From contig JAGDZO010000018.1 in NCBI GenBank assembly GCA_049115815.1, positions 62,001 to 126,000 of the forward strand: a stretch of DNA of 64,000 bases, read 5' to 3'. This document shows, piece after piece, positions 47,295-57,341 of the stretch. Made by a program: the position numbers and the translations under genes. Every line of letters starts with the position of its first letter. The first letter of the stretch is position 1. Below the pieces are notes generated by a model. The model saw only the letters and a program-made list of their open reading frames with translations, had not been told where the DNA came from and made no database searches. The DNA comes from Marinoscillum sp049115815 (GTDB lineage: Bacteria; Bacteroidota; Bacteroidia; Cytophagales; Cyclobacteriaceae).

Positions 47295-48007
47295 AGACTC
47301 ATCTTTTCTTTGAATCTGGCTGCCTGCCTGCGACTGACTTCTATTTTGTCACCGCCTTTTAATTGCACAAGAAGGCCTCCATTAAACCAAGTATCAATCT
47401 TCTCAACCCAACCGAGATTGATTATATGCTTTCTGCTAGCACGGAAAAAAGTGCGATCATCCAATTTTTCGTCCAGGGCATTGAGTGATTTGTGAATCAT
47501 CGGTTTGTTTCCTTCAAAATATACTTTGATATAGTTACCATCTGACTCAAAAAGTCTGACATTCTCAAGCTTGACGAACCAACACTTATCCCCGTCCTTC
47601 ACAAAAACCTGATCGTCTTTGGTTAGACTTTTCTTGACGCTCTGCGGTTTGTCTTCAACTGGTACTTCACTTACTTTGGCAATAGCCTCTTCTAACCTAT
47701 CAGCCTCAATCGGTTTAAGCAGGTAGTCTAAAGCATTCACTTCGAACGCCTTCAAAGCAAACTCATCATATGCGGTAGTGAAAATCACCTTCGGAACTGT
47801 CTCCAGCATTTCCAAAAGGTCAAATCCTGATTTGCCAGGCATCTGGATATCCAGAAAAATGAGATCTGGTTGTAGCTGATTGATTTTTTCAAATGCATCA
47901 TCCGCGTCTGTTGCTTCTCCGACTATCTCTATTTTCTTATGAGGCTCCAATAAGCTGATCAGTTCCTTTCTAGCTAATCTTTCATCGTCAATAATCAGTG
48001 TTTTCAT
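47291..48007 (-). CDS. LytTR-family response regulator
   Basis: A 238-residue two-component regulator. The receiver domain (1-120) has the phosphorylated Asp53 in IFLDIQMPG, the acidic pair in IDDER and the conserved Lys in YLLKPI. The DNA-binding LytTR domain (about 140-235) has SDGNYIKVYFEG and FFRASRKHIINLGWV. Such regulators act on direct repeats at promoters. It overlaps its kinase gene by 4 bp (ATGA), so the two form a coupled pair. Targets are unknown. Confidence 0.92.
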   Translation of the reverse strand: MKTLIIDDERLARKELISLLEPHKKIEIVGEATDADDAFEKINQLQPDLIFLDIQMPGKSGFDLLEMLETVPKVIFTTAYDEFALKAFEVNALDYLLKPIEADRLEEAIAKVSEVPVEDKPQSVKKSLTKDDQVFVKDGDKCWFVKLENVRLFESDGNYIKVYFEGNKPMIHKSLNALDEKLDDRTFFRASRKHIINLGWVEKIDTWFNGGLLVQLKGGDKIEVSRRQAARFKEKMSL

Positions 48008-49029
48008 AATGATCTTGGTAAGGTGATTTCGGTCAGTACAGTTTTCTTGGATTCGTTGAATATCCTAAATGACGCTTGTTCGCCATAAATCAATTCTAAT
48101 CGCTTACGAGTATTACTCAATCCAAAACCGGTTTCATTTTCTTTTCTCGGCTCAGCATATTGGCCCGCATTTCTAATCTGAATATTTAGTTTGGTTTCTT
48201 GTACGCTGGCATGGATCTCAATGCTCCCTCCTCTTCTCAATGTGGCAATGCCATGCTTGATGCCATTTTCTACCAGGGTTTGAACCATCAATGGAGGAAT
48301 TAAAAAATCCAACGTGTCTTCTTCGATATCAAATTTAATTTTTAAACGCTCTTCATACCTTATGGTTTCCAGTGCTAGATAATCCTTGACCGTTTCCAAT
48401 TCTTCTTGAAAAGTTACCAATCTCTGGCGATCTACTGTGAGCGAATTTCTCAATATGTTGGAAAGCTGAGTAATTGCATTTTTGGACTTGGAAGGATCCT
48501 CATCCACTAAGGCCCTAATGCTATTGAGCGCATTAAAGATAAAATGTGGATTCAGCTGAGATCTTAAATTACGAAGTTCGATCTCATTGGCGGCAGCTTC
48601 ATATTTGAGTCCAATATTGTATCTCTCAAAATAGTGAAACGTAAAATAGAACAAGGCCCAGAGGAAATAAATGATCATTGGGCCAAAAACATTGAGCACC
48701 ACAGTGAAAGGAAGAAAATCTCTGGCTGTGAGTTCATCTATGAAGAACGAAAAACTCAAGAGGAAGGCGTAGTTCAGAAGGCTTAGTATAAGAATGCCTA
48801 GCAGAAGCCTGGGCAACAATTTCCACCAAGAAAAACTTAGCCAGCCTCCCTGAATCACCACATACCTTAGTGCATGCGTTGAAAATATGTAAAAGACCAC
48901 CTGAAGCACCTCCCCAATGATATCTGTCGCATTGAGTTCTTTGGCAGTAGCGTACAAAAACAGCTGAATGATCCCGTAAAGCGACCATCCGCCTAGCTGA
49001 CATATCCAATATATCCTGCGTTTATTCAT
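48004..49029 (-). CDS. LytS/YehU-type sensor histidine kinase
   Basis: A 341-residue inner-membrane sensor with four predicted transmembrane helices in the first 135 residues and no periplasmic domain of note. The kinase core (PF06580-type) has the phosphorylated His162 in SQLNPHFIFNALNSI and the ATP-binding N-box in VENGIKHGIA, with GFGLSNTRKRLELIYG at the end. It overlaps the LytTR regulator by 4 bp. uvrA lies 81 bp upstream, probably as a separate unit. The signal sensed is unknown. Confidence 0.9.
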   Translation of the reverse strand: MNKRRIYWICQLGGWSLYGIIQLFLYATAKELNATDIIGEVLQVVFYIFSTHALRYVVIQGGWLSFSWWKLLPRLLLGILILSLLNYAFLLSFSFFIDELTARDFLPFTVVLNVFGPMIIYFLWALFYFTFHYFERYNIGLKYEAAANEIELRNLRSQLNPHFIFNALNSIRALVDEDPSKSKNAITQLSNILRNSLTVDRQRLVTFQEELETVKDYLALETIRYEERLKIKFDIEEDTLDFLIPPLMVQTLVENGIKHGIATLRRGGSIEIHASVQETKLNIQIRNAGQYAEPRKENETGFGLSNTRKRLELIYGEQASFRIFNESKKTVLTEITLPRSL

Positions 49030-49110
49030 AGCTTAAAGCAAATCGTGCTGCTAAGTAAAACTAACTAGAAGCCAGACATCTCCCATTCTGATTTTGACGA
49101 GTGGTATGTA

Positions 49111-51966
49111 TTATAATTCTTCCTTCAAGAATTTACCTGTATGGCTAGCCTTGACTTTGGCCAAATCCTCAGGGGTACCCATCCCTACAATCTGTCCGCC
49201 TTTCTCTCCACCTTCTGGACCCAAATCTACTAGGTAATCAGCCACTTTGATTACGTCTAGATTGTGCTCGATAATCAATACCGAATTGCCCTTATTTACA
49301 AGCTTTTGCAACACCTCCAAGAGATGGCGGATGTCCTGGAAGTGCAACCCGGTGGTAGGTTCATCCAAAATGTAAAACGTCTGCCCAGTATCTCTTTTTG
49401 ATAGCTCTGTGGCTAGTTTGACCCGCTGTGCTTCACCACCTGACAAGGTAGTGGCGTGCTGTCCCAATGCCACATAGCCCAAGCCCACTTCGTGGAGCGT
49501 TTCGATCTTCTTCAAGATCTTTGGCTGATGCTCAAAGAAGCTGACCGCCTGCTCTACGGTCATGTCTAAAATATCAGAGATCGATTTGCCCTTGAAGCGA
49601 ACCTCTAGTGTTTCTCTGTTGTAGCGCTTGCCTTTACAGGTTTCGCATGGCACGTGCACATCAGGTAAAAAGTCCATTTCGATGACTCGCATACCTCCTC
49701 CTTGGCACGTTTCACATCTTCCGCTTTTCACATTGAAAGAAAACCTGCCAGGTTTGTATCCTCTTATTTTGGATTCGGGCAACTCAGAAAACAAAGCTCT
49801 GATATCAGTGAATACTCCTGTATAGGTAGCTGGATTGGATCGGGGAGTTCTCCCAATAGGAGATTGGTCAACCTCTATTACTTTGTCTAAATGCTCTAAG
49901 CCAAAGATCTTTTCATATGCTAACGGCTCAGTCCTTGACTTGTAAAAATGCTGTCTCAATATTGGGTAAAGGGTCTCATGAATGAGAGAAGACTTACCAC
50001 TTCCCGATACTCCGGTAATACACATCATGGTTCCTAGTGGCAGCTTAATGCCGACACCCTTGAGGTTATGCCCCTTTGCTCCAGTGAGTTCGAGAAATTC
50101 ACCATTCCCTTTTCGTCGCGCTTTAGGCACCTCTATCTGCTCTTTTCCGGCGAGGTAATTGGCGGTTAGACTGTTGTTTTTCAAAAACTCCTTTGGAGTC
50201 TGTGCAGCCATGATGTGCCCTCCATGTCTTCCAGCTCCTGGGCCTATATCCACGATAAAATCCGAATCAAGCATCATGTCCTTATCATGCTCCACTACAA
50301 TCACTGTGTTGCCAAGGTCTCTTAGGTCTTTCAGCGCTTGTATCAGCTTCACATTGTCACGCTGATGCAGACCAATGCTAGGCTCATCTAGGATGTAAAG
50401 GACATTCACTAGCTGAGTACCAATCTGAGTAGCCAACCTAATCCGCTGGGCTTCCCCACCCGAAAGCGTACGTAAAGACCTGTTGAGACTCAAATAATCT
50501 AGTCCTACGTCCAATAAGAATCCTATTCTTTTGCGAAGCTCTTTTAAAATTTCGGCAGCTATGAGGTTTTGTCTATCGTCAAGTTTGGATTCAATATCAG
50601 AAAACCATTCGGCCAACCGATTAATATTCATTTCGGCCAGATGACCAATATGTTTGTCATGGATCTTAAAATGAAGTGACTCTTTTTTGAGTCGATAACC
50701 TTCACACTCAGGGCATTGCCTTATATCCGTGAAATCATTGACCCACTGACGAATCTTCTCGCTCCCAGTGTCTTTCTGTTTTTCTAAAAACTGAATAATT
50801 CCTTCGAACTTGGTGTTCCAATCGGTACCTGGGTACTTTACAGAGCTAACAGCAACAGGCACGCTATCTCCATACAGGAGTATTTTTAGTGTCTCTTCAG
50901 GGATATCCTTGATCGGAGTGGATAGGTTGACTTTGTTTCTCTTGAGAATGGCTTCTACTTTCTTGAAAATCCAAATGTCACGGTATTCGCCCAAAGGCGC
51001 TAACCCTCCACGACTGATCGAAAGCTCCCTATTGGGAATGACTGAGTCTTCTGAGATTTCCTGTATCTGGCCTAGGCCATTACAGCTGGGACAGGCACCG
51101 TAAGGTGAATTGAATGAGAAGGTGTTAGGCGCAGGCTCATCATAAGAGATACCAGACTCAGGATCCATCAGATATTTGGAAAAGTGAGAGTCATTTCCAG
51201 CTTCATCACTAACCATCAGTATACCATTGGCATGTTTGAAGGCTGCTTGCACAGATTGTCTGATTCTCTTTTCGTCCTTGCTCCTGACCAAAATCCGATC
51301 TACTACTATCTCAATGTCGTGGGTCTTATAGCGATCCACCTGCATCTTAGCTACCAATTCTTGAATCTCGCCATCTACCCGCACTTTGGTAAATCCCATC
51401 TTCCTGATCTGAACAAATAGCTCGCGGTAGTGGCCTTTTCTTCCTTTGACAACTGGCGCAAGAAGAATGAGCTTTTGACCATCATAGTTCTTCAGAATGT
51501 GATCCACTATCTGATCTTCCGTCTGGCGAACCATTTTCTTGCCCGTGACATAAGAATAAGCCTCGCCCGCTCGAGCAAATAGGAGCCTCATAAAATCATA
51601 AACCTCAGTCACTGTACCTACTGTAGATCGGGGATTTCGCGAGGTTGTCTTTTGCTCAATAGAAATGACCGGACTCAGCCCGTTTATCTTATCCACGTCT
51701 GGTCGCTCCATGTTACCTATGAAGGATCTGGCATAAGCCGAAAAACTCTCCATATATCTCCTCTGACCCTCTGCATAGATGGTATCAAAGGCTAGAGAAG
51801 ATTTTCCACTGCCACTAATACCCGTAATAACCACCAATTGATTTCGTGGAATGTTGAGATTCACGTCTTTTAGGTTGTGCTCTCTTGCTCCGTAAATTTC
51901 TATGTGTTGGTTGTCCGAAATTGCTTGCTCCTCTACCGTGTCTGTTGCTGTATCCGCAGTGCTCAT
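49111..51966 (-). CDS. uvrA: Excinuclease ABC subunit A
   Basis: A 951-residue DNA damage sensor of nucleotide-excision repair. Two ABC ATPase modules are intact: P-loops GISGSGKSSLAF near residue 50 and GVSGSGKSSLIHETL near 648, with signature motifs RTLSGGEAQR and TTLSGGEAQR. Zinc fingers are CPSCNGLG and CETCQGGG...CETCKGKR. An N-terminal extension of about 18 residues (MSTADTATDTVEEQAIS) precedes the conserved start. It is 15 bp after the LOG gene; the partner uvrC lies in another operon in the window. Confidence 0.97.
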   Translation of the reverse strand: MSTADTATDTVEEQAISDNQHIEIYGAREHNLKDVNLNIPRNQLVVITGISGSGKSSLAFDTIYAEGQRRYMESFSAYARSFIGNMERPDVDKINGLSPVISIEQKTTSRNPRSTVGTVTEVYDFMRLLFARAGEAYSYVTGKKMVRQTEDQIVDHILKNYDGQKLILLAPVVKGRKGHYRELFVQIRKMGFTKVRVDGEIQELVAKMQVDRYKTHDIEIVVDRILVRSKDEKRIRQSVQAAFKHANGILMVSDEAGNDSHFSKYLMDPESGISYDEPAPNTFSFNSPYGACPSCNGLGQIQEISEDSVIPNRELSISRGGLAPLGEYRDIWIFKKVEAILKRNKVNLSTPIKDIPEETLKILLYGDSVPVAVSSVKYPGTDWNTKFEGIIQFLEKQKDTGSEKIRQWVNDFTDIRQCPECEGYRLKKESLHFKIHDKHIGHLAEMNINRLAEWFSDIESKLDDRQNLIAAEILKELRKRIGFLLDVGLDYLSLNRSLRTLSGGEAQRIRLATQIGTQLVNVLYILDEPSIGLHQRDNVKLIQALKDLRDLGNTVIVVEHDKDMMLDSDFIVDIGPGAGRHGGHIMAAQTPKEFLKNNSLTANYLAGKEQIEVPKARRKGNGEFLELTGAKGHNLKGVGIKLPLGTMMCITGVSGSGKSSLIHETLYPILRQHFYKSRTEPLAYEKIFGLEHLDKVIEVDQSPIGRTPRSNPATYTGVFTDIRALFSELPESKIRGYKPGRFSFNVKSGRCETCQGGGMRVIEMDFLPDVHVPCETCKGKRYNRETLEVRFKGKSISDILDMTVEQAVSFFEHQPKILKKIETLHEVGLGYVALGQHATTLSGGEAQRVKLATELSKRDTGQTFYILDEPTTGLHFQDIRHLLEVLQKLVNKGNSVLIIEHNLDVIKVADYLVDLGPEGGEKGGQIVGMGTPEDLAKVKASHTGKFLKEEL

Positions 51967-51981
51967 TGATTGTTTTACTTT

Positions 51982-52707
51982 TTAGAAATTCGGACTCAAA
52001 AGGTATTTGTTGTAGAACTCATCTATCACCGAGACAGCATCCTCAACTGTATCCACCAAGTGAAATAGTTCCAAGTCCTCCTTGTTGATGTTGTTGGCTT
52101 CTGTCAGTAAGGTTTTCTTGATCCAATCAATAAGTCCTCCCCAATAATCCTTGCCAACAAGTACAATAGGAAAACTACCAATCTTCTTGGTCTGTATGAG
52201 CGTAATCGCTTCAAACAATTCATCCAATGTGCCGAACCCGCCTGGCATCACTACGAACCCTTGCGAGTATTTCACAAACATGACTTTTCGAACAAAGAAA
52301 TAATCAAAATTGATCAGCTTGTCTCTATCAATATAGATGTTGTCAAACTGCTCAAATGGCAATTCAATATTTAGACCAACAGACTTACCTCCTTGTGTAT
52401 GGGCGCCTTTGTTTCCAGCTTCCATGATACCCGGTCCACCACCAGTGATGACACCATATCCATGGCGCACCAGTTTGGCAGCCAAAGCCTCCGCCATTTG
52501 ATAGTACTTATCGTCAGATTTGGTTCGAGCTGATCCAAAAATAGAAACGCATGGGCCAATCTTAGCTAGCTTTTCAAAGCCTTCAACCATCTCTGACATG
52601 ATCTTAAAAATGGCCCAAGAGTCTGAGCTCTTGATCTCATTCCAGTCTCTGTCTTTGAATGCCTCTAATATTTTTTCTTCTTCTTTACGTCCTTCCTTAT
52701 CCGTCAT
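51982..52707 (-). CDS. LOG-family protein (TIGR00730; cytokinin/nucleotide phosphoribohydrolase-like)
   Basis: A 241-residue cytosolic Rossmann-fold protein of the lysine-decarboxylase-like/LOG family. It has the two signatures GGGPGIMEAGNKGA and PGGFGTLDELFEA that form the nucleotide-phosphate site. Family members cleave the N-glycosidic bond of nucleoside monophosphates. The N-terminal extension (1-55) is highly charged. It is 42 bp after the epimerase gene and 15 bp before uvrA, so a transcript through uvrA is plausible. The physiological substrate is unknown. Confidence 0.88.
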   Translation of the reverse strand: MTDKEGRKEEEKILEAFKDRDWNEIKSSDSWAIFKIMSEMVEGFEKLAKIGPCVSIFGSARTKSDDKYYQMAEALAAKLVRHGYGVITGGGPGIMEAGNKGAHTQGGKSVGLNIELPFEQFDNIYIDRDKLINFDYFFVRKVMFVKYSQGFVVMPGGFGTLDELFEAITLIQTKKIGSFPIVLVGKDYWGGLIDWIKKTLLTEANNINKEDLELFHLVDTVEDAVSVIDEFYNKYLLSPNF

Positions 52708-52749
52708 GTTTGGGGTTTTGGGGTGTTCCTGTTTGTTTCAAAAAAAATG

Positions 52750-53649
52750 CTAACTGAGCAGATCTTGGAGTGCCAAATTAACATCCGTAAATCTAAACTT
52801 AAATCCTTTCTCCACTATTCGCTCAGATGATACTCTATTGCCACCTAAGACTATTTGTGCCATTTCGCCAAGCATCAATTTCATGACAAAAGCAGGGACA
52901 TTTGGAAGAATCAAAGGCTTGCTAATTGTCTGAGCAATAGATTGGGTCAGCTCCTTATTGGTTACAGGATTTGGTGCTGTGGCGTTTACGCTTCCTTCTA
53001 TATTATTTTCAATTACAAACCTAAAGAGTTCGCAGAGGTCATCAATATGGATCCAACTCATATACTGTTTTCCAGTACCAAGTGGCGCACCAGCAAAAAG
53101 CCTAATTGGTCTCATGATCTCCGGTAAAGCGCCACCTTCTTCGCTAAGCACTACCCCTATCCGTACTTTCGTCACTTTGGTAATATGAGTGAACAAATCA
53201 GCCTCGGCCTCCCACTGCTTCACTACATCGGCCAGAAAATCTTTCCCTTCTCCGGATTCTTCTGTGAGCCACATGTCGCCAGTATCCGCACCGTACAAAC
53301 CTATCCCACTTGCAGACACAAATGACTTTAGCTTGATTCCGAGGCGAAGTACATAATCATTGAGCAAGCCAATAGCATCTACCCGACTACTCAGAATGAC
53401 CTTCTTTCGAGAAGATGTCCACCTCTTGTCTGCTACGCCAGCTCCTGCCAAGTGCACGATATGGTCAACACCCTCAAACGCTTTTTGGTCTATTTCCCCA
53501 TCAGAAATACTCCATTTGAACGTTGGGTATTTGGCATGTGGATTTGAACTGCGACTAAGATGGGTTACTTGGTGTCCATTGGCGGCAAGGATTTCGCTTA
53601 GCCTATTGCCAACAAGTCCACTTCCACCAGTGATTAATATCTTTGCCAT
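52750..53649 (-). CDS. TIGR01777-family NAD-dependent epimerase (YfcH-like)
   Basis: A 299-residue extended short-chain dehydrogenase. The NAD(P)-binding motif is GGSGLVGNRL (7-16). Further family marks are GVDHIVHLAGAGVADKRW, SASGIGLYGADTG and a C-terminal DUF1731-like domain (LILPNVPAFVMKLMLGEMA). Cell-division or sugar-nucleotide roles have been proposed for the family without proof. It starts 33 bp from the divergent exported-protein gene, so both promoters must lie very close or inside coding sequence. Confidence 0.88.
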   Translation of the reverse strand: MAKILITGGSGLVGNRLSEILAANGHQVTHLSRSSNPHAKYPTFKWSISDGEIDQKAFEGVDHIVHLAGAGVADKRWTSSRKKVILSSRVDAIGLLNDYVLRLGIKLKSFVSASGIGLYGADTGDMWLTEESGEGKDFLADVVKQWEAEADLFTHITKVTKVRIGVVLSEEGGALPEIMRPIRLFAGAPLGTGKQYMSWIHIDDLCELFRFVIENNIEGSVNATAPNPVTNKELTQSIAQTISKPLILPNVPAFVMKLMLGEMAQIVLGGNRVSSERIVEKGFKFRFTDVNLALQDLLS

Positions 53650-53682
53650 AGTTCAGAGATTTGACGTGAATCTAATAAACTT

Positions 53683-54273
53683 ATGACAGGAAGAATCCTC
53701 CTCGTTTTTTTCATTTTTTTTTATTGCCTGCAAGGTAGAGCGCAACGATTCTCACCTATAGTCCAGCAAGATAATATGACCATAGAAGGAAAGTCTCGCA
53801 AAGCCTATAGTACGGCGTTTGATGCGTCGGCCAAAACTGTGGAACGTGGCTGGTGGAAATACAGTAGTCAATTTGGTAGGGCCATCAATATGCGAGGCTA
53901 CTACACCATAGTGATTCCTGCGGAAATGAATGGAGGAACTGCGGACCTTGAGTTATTCTCTAGAGCACTATCCAATAAGATGGGAAGCAGATTCTATTTG
54001 GCACTCAACACTAAGGACGTCCCAGCTGATAAGGTGAGCAGCTACAATACGGAAGTCAAAAGAATTCTTCAGAACTTCAAAAGGTCATACTATATCAATT
54101 GGATAGAAACCAAACTGGAAAAAGAAGAAAAAAAGGCTATCAGAGCTGGAAAAAAAGCTTCCAAGGCCAAGGGCAAATCAAGGGAGAAAGCGCTACAAGA
54201 ATTGGCTGCTTTGGATGAATCCACAGCAAAAATGAAGGCTGATCTGCTAGAAGTCTACCAAGCCTATCAATAA
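53683..54273 (+). CDS. Small exported protein with coiled-coil tail, unknown function
   Basis: A 196-residue protein. The N-terminus is a signal peptide with a very Phe-rich core (ILLVFFIFFYCLQGRAQ). The middle part (about 25-125) holds aromatic segments such as ERGWWKYSSQFGRAINMRGYY, and the C-terminal 70 residues are a Lys/Ala/Glu coiled coil. No family is recognised. It stands alone between divergent and convergent neighbours, and its stop codon overlaps the base of the shared terminator hairpin. Confidence 0.65.
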   Translation: MTGRILLVFFIFFYCLQGRAQRFSPIVQQDNMTIEGKSRKAYSTAFDASAKTVERGWWKYSSQFGRAINMRGYYTIVIPAEMNGGTADLELFSRALSNKMGSRFYLALNTKDVPADKVSSYNTEVKRILQNFKRSYYINWIETKLEKEEKKAIRAGKKASKAKGKSREKALQELAALDESTAKMKADLLEVYQAYQ

Positions 54274-54299
54274 AAAAGGCCTCCAACGGAGACCTTTTT
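54273..54299. terminator. Bidirectional terminator between exported-protein and TonB receptor genes
   Basis: AAAAAGGCCTCC (54273-54284) and GGAGACCTTTTT (54288-54299) form a 12-position stem with one mismatch and a 3-nt loop. The A- and T-runs at the ends make it work on both strands. It separates convergent genes, and the hairpin begins at the last base of the exported-protein stop codon. Confidence 0.82.
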
Positions 54300-54336
54300 C
54301 AAACAGTTTATAATATGAGGATTGTATACGCTTTGA

Positions 54337-57132
54337 TCAGAACGAGTAAGAGTAACTCAAAGTAAAAGTTCGTCCTGGATTTAAGTTGGAGAAGAGCTCC
54401 GACTGCTCACCTGTACGATAGACCAGCTCATTGTTATCGTCCAGTATGTTCTGAATTCTCAGACTCAAGTTTGAGTTAAGTTCTTCTCCGAATTTTTTAG
54501 ATACTTTGAAGTTAAGGCTGTGAAATGGCTGAGTATATACCTCTGGCACGATGGCAGCACTCACATATGTCAGCGTTTCACCTTGCACATTGTAAGACAT
54601 GTTTGCCGAGATGTCACCATCGTTGTTTTCATAATTCAAAAACGCGTTGATAGAATAAGGTGCTTGCATACTCATGCTTCTGAATTTATCTACACCGTTC
54701 TCACTTCCTCTGAAATTTACATCACTCTCATATTCGTTTTGCCCTGTTTCGCTTACGATTACTGTGCTTCTATCCACTCTAGAAATAGTGTATGTCAAGT
54801 TACCACCAGTTGAAAAGTTGGTAAATGCCTTGCCAAGAAAAGACAATTTCTTTCTTGCCTCGAATTCTGCTCCATAAGAAACGGCGCTTCCCACATTACG
54901 AGGTGTCACCTGGTTAGGTGCTACTTCAAATGCTACGATGGCAATGTGATTGGTGAAGTTTTTGTAAAACAATGAAGCAGATATCATCTCTCCTGCACGG
55001 AAGAAATTTTCCCATCTTAGGTCATAATTCAAAATCTCAGCTTGCTTGGTATCGATGTTACCAATGAAGAAAAGACCTGTGATTGGATCAGCAATAAAGG
55101 CTTCTGATTTTTCTCTGAAAGATGGGCGAGCCAAGGTCTTGTTGAAAGATGCTCTTAGGTTCATGTTTTCGTTGAGAGAATAAATCATACTTGCCGAAGG
55201 TAGTATGTTGGTTTCGTTCAAGGTCTCTTGATTGTTCACAGGAACTTCTATGCCATTATCATCTTTCACGATACCTGTGTAATTCATTTTCACATTCTCT
55301 ATTCTCGCGCCATAGACAGCTTTCAAACGATCAGAGATGGTCATCTCATTCATAGCATAAGCAGCCGTGATGGTCTGTGTACCATCGTAAGCATTGCTCT
55401 CATCGGTAGCATTCTGTACGAAAAGCCCTTGTGAATTGCTTCCTTCATCGATGATGAAGTTGCTTAGATCATTAGGGTCTGTAGAATTGACGTTACGAGA
55501 AAGTAGGTTGCCATAGGCATAGTTGTAAACATTGAAAGATCTGTTGCGATAGTTAATCGCAGCTCCAGCTTTAAGCGTGTTTTGCTTATTGAGATCATAC
55601 GCTAAATCGACTTTAAAGCTCTCGTTTAGTTCTGACAAGTCTCTCCAAAAACGATTGATCAAACCACCATTTCTGAAACCTAATTGATCATCATCCAAGT
55701 TGATAGCAGTTTCGCGATAGTCAGGCTCATATTGGTTAGACAGGATCAATGAGTTGGTCCACTCTAGTCTTACTTTACCTAATTGATGCTTACCGTAAGT
55801 GATATTGTTAAACATGTTTCTCTCTGTATAAGTCAGGATATCGTTATACAAGAAGGTTGGGTTGTTCAAAGAAGTGTTTCTTCTGGTTCTCTTAAGTGCA
55901 GAAGATGTACCGTTTTGAATGTTGATAAATGTTGTACCAATGGTGGTGTTGGCTGACTTAGCTGCGATTGACGCTAAACCACTCCACAACACTTCATTGG
56001 AAGACAATGCTCCGCTAGAGGAGTAATCTTTTACAAGATTAACGTCAGTGCCAATAGGGTTTCTTTCATATTGCTCTCTTTCGAATTCATCGTAATGCGT
56101 TGATCTGTTTCTGTAGGTAAACAACACATTGTACCCCCAAGTTAATTTATTGCCTACTACTTGATTGCGATGAGAAAATGACAAGCTGGTGTTAAGCAGA
56201 TTGTTTTCTTGAGTTGCTCCGAGAGTTGGATCAAATTGGCTAGTGGTAGCATTATCTCCGGCTATATCAGTATTAGGAGCTACAGGTAAATCTCTAGCGC
56301 CATTGTCAAAGCCTAACCAATCTGTAGATGAACCTTCATATTTCAAAAAATTGGAATTGAAATGCATACTTGGATTGAATCCTAATCCTAGAGAGATAGA
56401 AGTGCTCTTTTCTTCAGGGAATGCCTTAGTCTGAATGTCTATCAAACCACCGGTAAAAGATCCAGGAAGGTTTGGACTGAAGGTTTTGTAGACAACCACA
56501 TTTTCCAAAATACCTGTTGGGAAAATGTCGATTTGGACGTCATTTCTGTCTGGATCAAGACCAGGGATGACCATCCCATTGATAGATGTTTTGGTGTATC
56601 TGTCTCCAAGTCCTCTTACATATACGTACTTGTCTCCTTGCACAGATACCCCGGTGACACGCTTCATAGCTGAGCTTAAGTTGCTGTCACCTACTTTTCT
56701 AAATGATGCGGATGATATACCATCCAATGTATTCGCTGATTTCTTTTGAAGAAGCATTACCCCTATATCATTGTCCTTAGTGATGGTAGCCGTGACGGTC
56801 ACAGCACCTAGGGTCTGCACATCTTCTTGCATGACTATATCCAAAACTTGAGTCTCACCTTCCACAATCTCGATGTTATCCATTACGATGGTGCGAAAGG
56901 AAACAGATTGGATAACAATACTATGTGTGCCTACTGGAAGTTTGAGTGAATAATTACCGTCAAAATCGGACGATGTACCGTTGGTGGTACCTTGTTTTAC
57001 TATCGTTGCTCCGAATAATGACTCACCGGTAGTTTCATCAACTATTTTACCGGTTAAGATCCCTTCTTGGGCGTATCCTACTCCGATGATGAGAGTAAGG
57101 GAAAGGGCTAAAAAGAATTTCAATGCTTTCAT
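54337..57132 (-). CDS. TonB-dependent outer-membrane receptor
   Basis: A receptor of 931 residues from the ATG at 57132; the frame to 57150 adds six residues before the signal peptide and is less likely. After the signal (FFLALSLTLIIGVGYAQ) comes a carboxypeptidase-regulatory-like domain (about 24-105), then the plug (GISSASFRKVGDSNLSSAM, VRGLGDRYTKTSINGM) and a 22-strand barrel ending in aromatic residues (FTLSYSYSF). It imports a ligand using TonB energy. The ligand is unknown. It follows a surface lipoprotein gene, separated by a terminator, so it has its own promoter or attenuated readthrough. Confidence 0.92.
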   Translation of the reverse strand: MKALKFFLALSLTLIIGVGYAQEGILTGKIVDETTGESLFGATIVKQGTTNGTSSDFDGNYSLKLPVGTHSIVIQSVSFRTIVMDNIEIVEGETQVLDIVMQEDVQTLGAVTVTATITKDNDIGVMLLQKKSANTLDGISSASFRKVGDSNLSSAMKRVTGVSVQGDKYVYVRGLGDRYTKTSINGMVIPGLDPDRNDVQIDIFPTGILENVVVYKTFSPNLPGSFTGGLIDIQTKAFPEEKSTSISLGLGFNPSMHFNSNFLKYEGSSTDWLGFDNGARDLPVAPNTDIAGDNATTSQFDPTLGATQENNLLNTSLSFSHRNQVVGNKLTWGYNVLFTYRNRSTHYDEFEREQYERNPIGTDVNLVKDYSSSGALSSNEVLWSGLASIAAKSANTTIGTTFINIQNGTSSALKRTRRNTSLNNPTFLYNDILTYTERNMFNNITYGKHQLGKVRLEWTNSLILSNQYEPDYRETAINLDDDQLGFRNGGLINRFWRDLSELNESFKVDLAYDLNKQNTLKAGAAINYRNRSFNVYNYAYGNLLSRNVNSTDPNDLSNFIIDEGSNSQGLFVQNATDESNAYDGTQTITAAYAMNEMTISDRLKAVYGARIENVKMNYTGIVKDDNGIEVPVNNQETLNETNILPSASMIYSLNENMNLRASFNKTLARPSFREKSEAFIADPITGLFFIGNIDTKQAEILNYDLRWENFFRAGEMISASLFYKNFTNHIAIVAFEVAPNQVTPRNVGSAVSYGAEFEARKKLSFLGKAFTNFSTGGNLTYTISRVDRSTVIVSETGQNEYESDVNFRGSENGVDKFRSMSMQAPYSINAFLNYENNDGDISANMSYNVQGETLTYVSAAIVPEVYTQPFHSLNFKVSKKFGEELNSNLSLRIQNILDDNNELVYRTGEQSELFSNLNPGRTFTLSYSYSF

Positions 57133-57274
57133 TTCTAAATATTTGTGCAAAGAAAGACCCTATTCCATTTGATAATAAGCGAAAGATTTTACGATTTGAT
57201 TACCAATGTATAATTAGGACTAGGGTCTAATAACATTCTGGTAATACCAACATAAAGTCTAGGTAAGGTCAATC

Positions 57275-57312
57275 AAAAAATGCCCTTAATACGGGGTAAT
57301 AAGGGCATTTTT
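57275..57312 (-). terminator. Terminator downstream of the surface lipoprotein gene
   Basis: AAAAATGCCCTTA (57276-57288) and TAAGGGCATTTTT (57300-57312) pair perfectly over 13 bp with an 11-nt loop. It works in both directions by its terminal A/T runs. It lies 30 bp after the lipoprotein stop and 143 bp before the TonB receptor start. Confidence 0.9.
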
Positions 57313-57341
57313 CGTTTTATCGATTATTACCAGTGACTTTA